IMG/VR virus record: IMGVR_UViG_3300020034_000036
Span: 1 to 43,072 of that record
Reading direction: 5' to 3' (one strand)
Length of the DNA stretch: 43,072 nucleotides
Source of the DNA: a virus
The notes below the pieces were generated by a model. The model saw only the letters and a list, made by a program, of their open reading frames with translations. It was not told the origin of the DNA and did no database searches. Numbering within the stretch: the stretch's first letter is position 1; each line of letters begins with the position of its first letter. Below are positions 37,578 to 43,072 of this stretch, piece by piece. The position numbers and the translations under genes were made by a program.

Positions 37578-38182
37578 TATTTATTTGCTTTAAAGAACGC
37601 AGTAGCAAAACCGGGTGGTGTCATAGCCCGTCTAGCAGCAGCGTTACGCTTGCCCGGCTCACGATATCCCTCAGGTAACTGAGGCAATATTCTATTGTTG
37701 TTAGCCATCGAAGCATTCAGACCCTCAGGGAGCGCAACAGGCTTCTTCTTAGGCATATTGAACCAACCCCAGATGTCAGTGCGCTTAGTGTGTAAATCAC
37801 CAAACTCATTAGGTTGAAACGTTAACGCAGGCTTACCAAGGAACTGTCTAAGAATACCCATGGGGTTTTCTAACGCCCAAAATGCCAGCTTCTTCTGGAA
37901 CCGACACTGCCAGATAATACGAAGACACGCTACCACAATCTCCATACCAGCCTTTAAGTCACGCGGTGCCTTAGCAGTAGTGCGGGCAATTGAGAACATT
38001 GTACAAGGGGGAGCAGCCAGGATGCCGTAAACGTTGTCAGGCGGCTCATATGTCCTAATATCGTAATCGGGTAAAGTGATTACTCTAACATCATAACCGG
38101 CATCTTTGTAAGGCTTTGACCACGAGCCAGTGCCACCACATAAATCGAGTATGATTTTATCAGAGTTTATTTGTGTTCCCAT
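37577..38182 (-). CDS. Short C5-cytosine-methyltransferase-like protein
   Basis: A 201-aa Rossmann methylase of the C5-cytosine type. SAM motif DLCGGTGSWSKPYKDAGYDV (13-32), catalytic-loop AAPPCTMFSIAR (56-67) with the Pro-Cys dipeptide, and ALENPMG (103-109) matching the Glu-Asn-Pro motif. It ends soon after these and lacks a normal target-recognition domain, so DNA methylation would need a partner or the enzyme recognises an unusual site. It may protect phage DNA or modify a base. AGGGAGAAC precedes the ATG. It overlaps the terminase gene by 16 bp. Confidence 0.78.
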   Translation of the reverse strand: MGTQINSDKIILDLCGGTGSWSKPYKDAGYDVRVITLPDYDIRTYEPPDNVYGILAAPPCTMFSIARTTAKAPRDLKAGMEIVVACLRIIWQCRFQKKLAFWALENPMGILRQFLGKPALTFQPNEFGDLHTKRTDIWGWFNMPKKKPVALPEGLNASMANNNRILPQLPEGYREPGKRNAAARRAMTPPGFATAFFKANK

Positions 38183-39609
38183 GTTCTCCCTACCTTTGCA
38201 TAATCTATTTGTTTGAAAGCGTCCCAGAAGTTAGATCCCTGAATGACACCCTGCTCGTCCATACGCCATGTAACAGGCATCCTGCCAACAGGTGCATCAG
38301 GTTTAACCGCGCCTGATTGTAAGGCAAATATAACCTTTGATAAGAGCGCCAATGACAAAGCGTCATAAGCGTGATCCTCACCGTCACTGTTAATATCCTC
38401 GGGATCGTTGTCAGCATATACTAACTCAGGAAGCGTCCGAATGGTATTCAATAGTTTAGGGTGAAACTGCATCAACGGCTTACCGTCCTTAGCATCAGAT
38501 AGATACTGGTGAGTAATAGCCAATCTGTTCTTACGGGCATTCTTTTGAAGCGTTGCACCTCTGCGTATTGGCTTACGGATAATGCGTTGGAAGGTATCAG
38601 CGATGGACTCCCTACCCTCATTAACATAACAGTCATGAGGTAGAACGATATACTCAATGTTGTCCAGATCAGCAAAAGCCTTAATAGCCAAAGCCCACTG
38701 CTCAGGTGTTTTCTGGGTAAGATAAAGCTCACGGTACGCATAAACACGTGACACACCCTGTGAGTTTTCAGGAGTGTAAGCTAAGAAGATAGCACAACCG
38801 GGAGACGCATAACCCCAGTCAAAACCAACAATCTTTTTACAAACATCCAAGGGAAACTCAAACTTGTCCGTGACATGCTTGTCCTGTCGCCACTCATTGA
38901 ACACCTGCCCCTCAAATATATTCCAATCACCGTCCAGATACATGCGTCGCAACGCCTCAGGCAGTGACTGCAACGTCTTCAAGTAATACGGATCGTTCTT
39001 CATCAGCACCGGGTTGTCATAAACCTTAGCCGGGACAAAGGCATTTACAGAGCGATACTCAGCGATTTGCTCAGCAGTGAACTTTGAGAAATCGGGCTCA
39101 ACGAAAGTACGTTTAACCCAGCCGTGACCAATGCCGCCGGGATTAGCAGATAGGTAAATCTGCGTCTCAATGTCCGGGCGAATCGTTCGGATAACAGAAC
39201 GCAGCATATTAAATTGATACTCAGTAAACTGAGTAGCCTCATCAAGTCCAATGTCGTCATATTCAGCACCCTGAAACTGAAGGATATCCCTCTCATACTG
39301 GGCTGAAGCAAACTCTAGTGTGGAACCGTTAGCAAAACGTAAGGTGTGTCTTTGATTATCGTAAGTAGCCATCCCCTTAGGGATCTCCTGGGCAATCTTT
39401 TCAATGTGGGTTCGGTAAAGCTCTGGGTATGTGCGTCTGAGTAATAGCCCCTTTGAACCGGGATACTTTAAGCGTCTGAGGATTTGCTTCCAACGAATAG
39501 CCCATGATTTACCACCACCTTTAGCACCCCCATAAAGGATAAACTTGGCTTTTTCGGCAAAGAACTGGCGTTGCCTAGCATTCGGTGATAGCGTTAGGAC
39601 TGAAGGCAC
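38167..39609 (-). CDS. terL: Terminase large subunit
   Basis: A 480-aa packaging motor. Walker A GGAKGGGKS (27-35), Walker B YDDIGLDEA (117-125), the coupling segment YLSANPGG near 152-159, and a nuclease domain with catalytic acids in VGFDWGYA (D264), LPHDCY (D325) and GEDHAYDA (D412, D416). It cuts and pumps DNA through the portal. The start is GTG at 39609. The methylase-like gene overlaps its end. Confidence 0.95.
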   Translation of the reverse strand: MPSVLTLSPNARQRQFFAEKAKFILYGGAKGGGKSWAIRWKQILRRLKYPGSKGLLLRRTYPELYRTHIEKIAQEIPKGMATYDNQRHTLRFANGSTLEFASAQYERDILQFQGAEYDDIGLDEATQFTEYQFNMLRSVIRTIRPDIETQIYLSANPGGIGHGWVKRTFVEPDFSKFTAEQIAEYRSVNAFVPAKVYDNPVLMKNDPYYLKTLQSLPEALRRMYLDGDWNIFEGQVFNEWRQDKHVTDKFEFPLDVCKKIVGFDWGYASPGCAIFLAYTPENSQGVSRVYAYRELYLTQKTPEQWALAIKAFADLDNIEYIVLPHDCYVNEGRESIADTFQRIIRKPIRRGATLQKNARKNRLAITHQYLSDAKDGKPLMQFHPKLLNTIRTLPELVYADNDPEDINSDGEDHAYDALSLALLSKVIFALQSGAVKPDAPVGRMPVTWRMDEQGVIQGSNFWDAFKQIDYAKVGRTWEHK

Positions 39610-39613
39610 TAAC

Positions 39614-39958
39614 CTATTTTATCATGATGGGTATCTTAGCAAATGATACCTTCCAAATAGGCTGTTTAACATCCTTCCCATACAAACGTTTAACATCAGA
39701 ACTATAAACAATCTGATCAAATTGTTGAGCCGTTACCAAGATCGCCTCAGGCTTTCGCAGACCCTCAGCATAATGGGTACGTCGATACATATCCATATAC
39801 TTTGCAATAGCTAAAGAGCCAGTTTCACCACTCATATCAATATCAGCAGGCAGCCTGACAGTACGCGTCATATCTTTAGAGTAAAAATAACTAGGGTGTA
39901 ATTTGAAGAAGCCGGACAACGTGTATCCGCTACTTAATAAGAGTGATGTAGCCTCCAT
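39614..39958 (-). CDS. Hypothetical protein between terminase genes
   Basis: A 114-aa protein. The middle has AKYMDMYRRTHYAEGLRKPE and AILVTAQQFDQIV. No motif is recognised. It overlaps the upstream gene by 29 bp and ends four bases before terL. A separate ORF between terS and terL is uncommon but known. Confidence 0.55.
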   Translation of the reverse strand: MEATSLLLSSGYTLSGFFKLHPSYFYSKDMTRTVRLPADIDMSGETGSLAIAKYMDMYRRTHYAEGLRKPEAILVTAQQFDQIVYSSDVKRLYGKDVKQPIWKVSFAKIPIMIK

Positions 39959-40211
39959 GTTCTCTATTATTTACCACAATATAACCGGCTAATCCAACTG
40001 ATAGTAGTGAGGTGGGACGGAAGGAAACGGTAGTCATATAGTCATGCACCAAACCCCCAGAAATGACAAATAAAGACTTAGACAGCCCCTTGTTCTCATC
40101 AAGATGATGCACCCCGAAATGACCGTATATTAAGCGTCTAACATAGCAGGTAATCAAGACATTACCGATGCGTAAAGAGGGAATGACAGAGTTAGAAAAC
40201 CTTATGCCCAT
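39930..40211 (-). CDS. Hypothetical protein after terS
   Basis: A 93-aa basic, beta-rich protein (GNVLITCYVRRLIYGHFGVH ... VGLAGYIVVNNREHGG). The start overlaps the small terminase end by 10 bp. No family is recognised. Confidence 0.55.
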   Translation of the reverse strand: MGIRFSNSVIPSLRIGNVLITCYVRRLIYGHFGVHHLDENKGLSKSLFVISGGLVHDYMTTVSFRPTSLLSVGLAGYIVVNNREHGGYITLIK

Positions 40212-40666
40212 GTATTGATCTCCTCCTTTGTAACAGACGCATCACCCGGCTGAGCGTTGAAGTTGATCTGAACATTTATATCAGGTTTATTATCTTCTAT
40301 ATTATGAGCCGCACGTTCGATGGCAACGCTGATTTTTAGGGCTTCATTAACGTCCTTCATGTACTTGGGGACAACACCACCACCACCTGCCTCTCGCTCT
40401 TGTAGAGCCTTTAAAGCCACTCCCTGTAACCGTTTAGCTATCTGAATATGTTTAGCATTTACGGCTGAAACAAGGTCTATAGCTTTTTCTATGGTCTTCT
40501 TCTCAGCTCTTACACGTATGTCAGCACGCTTAGTAGTCCACTTTTGCTTTCGAGCGTAATCAGCCACAGTAGTAGGAGCAACACCATACTTTTTAGAGAT
40601 ATCAGAGAATGAGATAGTTTCAGAGGTGATGTAGTCCTTCTCTGCTTCAGACCAGGCTATCTTCAT
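40202..40666 (-). CDS. terS: Terminase small subunit
   Basis: A 154-aa protein: an N-terminal HTH (SDISKKYGVAPTTVADYARK, about 22-41), then basic and helical oligomerisation segments (ADIRVRAEKKTIEKAIDLVS). This is the layout of phage small terminases that bind pac/cos DNA and recruit the large subunit. It lies three genes before terL. Confidence 0.82.
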   Translation of the reverse strand: MKIAWSEAEKDYITSETISFSDISKKYGVAPTTVADYARKQKWTTKRADIRVRAEKKTIEKAIDLVSAVNAKHIQIAKRLQGVALKALQEREAGGGGVVPKYMKDVNEALKISVAIERAAHNIEDNKPDINVQINFNAQPGDASVTKEEINTWA

Positions 40667-41040
40667 GTAAGTTCAGAGAGTCCCTTAAACTCCAGTGGTT
40701 TGGTAGCATAGCCGAGTATCTTCTTATCAGCAGCAGCGGCCTTTGAATCCCAGCCTTCATAAGCAGTAAGATCTTTATACATTTTATAAACAGCATCAGA
40801 TGTAACAGTCATTGTAGGCTGACCACCCATGATATCTTCTATCCTGCGAACCATAACGTCCATATCGTAGCCACCCATGTCATAGAACTGAGTAAAAAAA
40901 GTCTTTTGTAATACTTCCTTTTGCATGCGTCTATTTATAGCATCCTGAATATTAGGATCACCCGCGTAGTAATCAAGAGTATTAGCAGTAGTTAATGTAG
41001 CAAAACCAGCAGTGGGGAATGTAGGTGCGTAAGTAGCCAT
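40663..41040 (-). CDS. Hypothetical protein upstream of terS
   Basis: A 125-aa protein (MATYAPTFPTAGFATLTTAN ... KKILGYATKPLEFKGLSELT) with a helical middle (IQDAINRRMQKEVLQKTFF). It has a late -10 and GGAGGAG upstream, the clearest Shine-Dalgarno among the late genes. It may be a virion component; no family is recognised. Confidence 0.6.
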   Translation of the reverse strand: MATYAPTFPTAGFATLTTANTLDYYAGDPNIQDAINRRMQKEVLQKTFFTQFYDMGGYDMDVMVRRIEDIMGGQPTMTVTSDAVYKMYKDLTAYEGWDSKAAAADKKILGYATKPLEFKGLSELT

Positions 41041-41064
41041 TTTAAATAGTCTCCTCCATCATTA

Positions 41065-41073
41065 ATACTATCA
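41065..41073 (-). promoter_or_regulatory. Late extended -10 promoter of the terminase operon
   Basis: Minus strand TGATAGTATT, -10 TAGTAT at 41070-41065, followed by GGAGGAG and the ATG at 41040. It is a weaker match than the GTGATATAAT copies. Confidence 0.45.
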
Positions 41074-41077
41074 TATA

Positions 41078-41392
41078 TTATTTTCTTTTAACATTATCAA
41101 CAACACCCTTCATGCCAGGAGCATTGGCAACAGCACCGCGTCTAAACTTCTCTCGCATGTAAGCCTTCATCCGCTCAGTGTTGTCACGGTCAGTAGCCAA
41201 CTTTTGTGCAAGCTTGGGATAACCGGCACGTTTAATCTCCTCATCAGAGAAATACTTGTCAACATGCTGAGGATAAAGCCGGACAAAATCAGGGTTGAGA
41301 TTACCCTTAGAATCATGAGGCTGGACAAAGTCAGCAGCAAAGTTCTGCGACTGTCTCTCACGCTCAGCCTTGTTCATCCCCTTTATGTTCAT
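41078..41392 (-). CDS. Hypothetical charged protein
   Basis: A 104-aa, basic helical protein (NKAERERQSQNFAADFV, MKAYMREKFRRGAVANAPGM). The ATG overlaps the upstream stop (ATGA). It might bind nucleic acid; no family is recognised. Confidence 0.6.
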   Translation of the reverse strand: MNIKGMNKAERERQSQNFAADFVQPHDSKGNLNPDFVRLYPQHVDKYFSDEEIKRAGYPKLAQKLATDRDNTERMKAYMREKFRRGAVANAPGMKGVVDNVKRK

Positions 41393-41616
41393 GATGTGAT
41401 CTCCTTAAACCGTTCAATAAAGCCCTTGTTCTCCTCCTTACGCAGCTCGTCAGGTGAGATAGCTTTGACAGCACCACCCTGCGTGACAGCTTGAGGAACA
41501 GTTAACGGTTTTGGTAATTGGATCTCAGGTATCTTAACCTTTAAAACGTGCCCAAGGTAAAAACCTAAGCCAAATATAGCGAGAGTATACACGCCTCCGA
41601 AGAAGAAATAAAGCAT
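41389..41616 (-). CDS. Single-TM protein, predicted leaderless
   Basis: A 75-aa protein: TM at 1-25 (LYFFFGGVYTLAIFGLGFYL), a Pro-rich linker and a charged helix (DELRKEENKGFIERFKEITS). The ATG at 41616 lies 7 nt after the -10 TATTAT. An in-frame TTG at 41622 is less likely. Topology is N-out/C-in; function unknown. Confidence 0.6.
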   Translation of the reverse strand: MLYFFFGGVYTLAIFGLGFYLGHVLKVKIPEIQLPKPLTVPQAVTQGGAVKAISPDELRKEENKGFIERFKEITS

Positions 41617-41623
41617 CGACAAT

Positions 41624-41632
41624 ATAATATCA
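41624..41632 (-). promoter_or_regulatory. Late extended -10 promoter (leaderless)
   Basis: Minus strand TGATATTATATTG, -10 at 41629-41624, ATG at 41616. A TTGACA immediately upstream is too close to act as -35 for this box. The TGA stop of the upstream gene lies inside. Confidence 0.55.
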
Positions 41633-41794
41633 TGTCAATGCCACATGTCTAGTTAGACATTTTTTTTTAGATTTAAAATATCGTTTAGCGAACTCAACAG
41701 CGCGCATATCCTGATCAATGCATTCCTTGCACTGACAAAACCCCTGTAGTTTACGCTTCTCTCGGTATAATGATCTGTATTCATCGTCTGTCAT
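41630..41794 (-). CDS. Small zinc-knuckle protein
   Basis: A 54-aa basic protein: GFCQCKECIDQDM (three Cys) and KKKCLTRHVALT (Cys, His) give a possible C-C-C-C/H site. The ATG overlaps the upstream stop (ATGA). Function unknown. Confidence 0.6.
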   Translation of the reverse strand: MTDDEYRSLYREKRKLQGFCQCKECIDQDMRAVEFAKRYFKSKKKCLTRHVALT

Positions 41795-42045
41795 AGTTTG
41801 ATAGAGTTTAACTCCCTTTGATTCAGTGAGATGTTATTAGTCACAAAATTCTTAGCCTGCTCAAACCAGTCAGGTACGATCAAGCCAAACCCTTCTAACT
41901 CGTAACCGGCATATTTGGAGAAGTGCCCCTGCAAGGACTCCCATTGTTGTTTATTGCGTGAAACAACATGATACAAAAACTCTCTTTCATTTTTAAGCCG
42001 ATTGAGTTCTGCTTCAGTAATCACAATTTTTCCCATAATTTTCAT
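41791..42045 (-). CDS. Hypothetical protein downstream of the VWA gene
   Basis: An 84-aa protein: a helical start (TEAELNRLKNEREFLYHVVS) and an aromatic middle (YAGYELEGFGLIVPDWFEQA). The ATG overlaps the VWA gene stop by ATGA, so it is translated with the AAA+/VWA pair and could be a third component of that unit. No family is recognised. Confidence 0.6.
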   Translation of the reverse strand: MKIMGKIVITEAELNRLKNEREFLYHVVSRNKQQWESLQGHFSKYAGYELEGFGLIVPDWFEQAKNFVTNNISLNQRELNSIKL

Positions 42046-43072
42046 GCCACCTTAATCCTTAGCTTGTTACGCAACACCCGGGTAATAGCATTAGGTATCT
42101 CCGACACATTGTCCACAATAACCGAGGTAGGATAATACTCTCGAACATTACGGTGTCCACCGATACCAAAGCCAACAACCTCCACTCCGGCAGCCATAGC
42201 ACGCTTAACCTCTGATCTTAAATCATGACGATGAGGATCTTCAGGCGCTGGCTCTCCATCAGATAGAACAAACAACACTCGGCGTGAGCCGTGGTGTAAC
42301 ATCGTGCCAGTAACAGACTTAACAGCCCATCCATCACAGTTCCAACTAGCATCCTCGGTCATGGTATTCCTCATCATTTTCTCATAAGCCTCGTGATGTT
42401 TGGTACCAAACGGTTGATTGATGGTTTTATAATACCTAAGCTGATGATTAAAACCCCAGACACCGTACTGAATATTTAAACGGTTAAGGACATGAGAGAA
42501 CAACACAGCGCCTCTGGCAGCATTAACAACCGACTCGCCACGCATTGAGCCGGACTCATCAACCAACAAACCAAACACATAATCCTTAGACTTAGCTTCG
42601 ATGCGCCGCTGGAATAGTTTAAAATCCCCAGTAGCAAACTTGAACAGCTTACGTTGATAGATCCGTGCACCGGTTCTAAACTTACCCTGAAACTTGTCGA
42701 ACTTATTATCCGTTAAGACACGAGCCAATGTCTTCGTGGCATTAGGGATATAGGTCTTCACATCATGCAACAGGTCAGAGTAGGTGGGGTAATTGATCTT
42801 AGGATTGCCGGACAGCTTTAAACCAATCTTGAGAGGCTCAGGCTCCTGCCAGTCATCCAGCCATTTTTGAACCTTCTCGTCATCATAGATATTACGCAGC
42901 ACATCGTAAACCTCCTGTGAGTTTTCAGTGAAGCGAGCAGCCTCCATATACTTGCCGTATGTAGAAACCTTGTCCATGACATCAGCGTCAGTCTCAAATA
43001 CCTCACCTGTAATATGTGAGTACATCGCAACGGTGAACTTGATGAACTTAGGAACAACTGAACCGGCAGCTG
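42042..43072 (-). CDS. CobT-like HEXXH/VWA protein, C-terminal VWA part
   Basis: This is the 3' part of the gene that starts at 539. Positions 42947-43072 duplicate 14-139. The ATG at 43025 is internal (residue 150) and is not the start. The C-terminal half is a von Willebrand factor A domain. The MIDAS motif D-E-S-G-S lies at full-length residues 305-309 after a hydrophobic strand (VFGLLVDES), with further VWA features in VLFVLSDGEPAP. VWA domains bind Mg2+ and protein partners; the usual partner of this class is a MoxR/CobS AAA+ ATPase, which is encoded directly upstream (543-1745). The next gene overlaps the stop by ATGA. Such pairs are often annotated CobS/CobT in phages although no cobaltochelatase context is present. 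I infer a chaperone or remodelling role with unknown substrate. Confidence 0.88.
   Translation of the reverse strand, partial: AAGSVVPKFIKFTVAMYSHITGEVFETDADVMDKVSTYGKYMEAARFTENSQEVYDVLRNIYDDEKVQKWLDDWQEPEPLKIGLKLSGNPKINYPTYSDLLHDVKTYIPNATKTLARVLTDNKFDKFQGKFRTGARIYQRKLFKFATGDFKLFQRRIEAKSKDYVFGLLVDESGSMRGESVVNAARGAVLFSHVLNRLNIQYGVWGFNHQLRYYKTINQPFGTKHHEAYEKMMRNTMTEDASWNCDGWAVKSVTGTMLHHGSRRVLFVLSDGEPAPEDPHRHDLRSEVKRAMAAGVEVVGFGIGGHRNVREYYPTSVIVDNVSEIPNAITRVLRNKLRIKVA
42947..43072. repeat. Terminal direct repeat, right copy
   Basis: Identical to 14-139. This copy is preceded by coding sequence in frame with the VWA gene, so it shows the genuine junction sequence. Confidence 0.9.

Noticed and set aside
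1-43072. CRISPR array, insertion sequence, integrase or attachment site
   Set aside because: No regularly spaced repeats, transposase or recombinase motifs were seen; the ACGAC repeats are too short and irregular for CRISPR.

Overview
The window is an essentially complete genome of a tailed double-stranded DNA phage. It was very probably assembled as a circle of about 42,933 bp, because positions 14-139 repeat exactly at 42947-43072. Nearly every gene lies on the minus strand, so the reading order runs from high to low coordinates and through the ends of the window. The only clear plus-strand genes are a ParB/DNA methylase fusion and two small ORFs (13109-14661). Stop codons include TGA, TAA and TAG, so the standard code applies. 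The host cannot be named from the sequence. Terminase, portal, scaffold, HK97-type coat, a gp4/gp10-like tail connector pair and glycine-zipper ejection-protein candidates, with no tape-measure, tube or sheath gene, suggest a P22-like podovirus layout. This is an inference.

Early/replication region (minus strand, 13.0 kb down to 0.5 kb, then 43.0-41.4 kb). It starts with an ssDNA-binding protein and a RecA/RepA-type replicative ATPase. An ACGAC repeat cluster next to the ATPase is a candidate origin. No DNA polymerase, primase or integrase is seen. About thirty small genes follow, many of them single-TM or zinc-ribbon proteins, together with a ParB-like protein, a MerR-like HTH protein, three tandem paralogues, a prohibitin/stomatin-like protein and a MoxR/CobS-type AAA+ ATPase. 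The ATPase is followed 3 bp later by a CobT-like HEXXH + VWA protein, which is cut by the window ends. Three early promoters share TTGAC-17 bp-TAWAAT and a TATATATAGAT spacer.

Structural region (41 kb down to 14.7 kb). In order: terminase small subunit, terminase large subunit, a short cytosine-methylase-like protein, portal, scaffold, coat, decoration and fibre-type proteins, tail adaptor, tail hub, fibre, two ejection-protein candidates, an XhlA-like membrane protein, an M23 endolysin and a holin. Most intergenic gaps here carry the same extended -10 element (GTGATATAAT or a close variant) with no -35. In several cases the ATG lies exactly where transcription should start, which predicts leaderless mRNAs. 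At three or four junctions a strong intrinsic terminator lies just downstream of this element and upstream of the next gene.

Features most worth a second look are: the leaderless late-promoter class and the promoter-then-terminator leaders; two tRNA-like RNAs, each abutting the ATG of a small gene; a prohibitin-like gene that appears to start at AUU; the MoxR plus HEXXH-VWA pair; the iteron-like cluster; and the unusually large set of small zinc-binding proteins, including a DnaJ-type zinc finger beside the coat gene.
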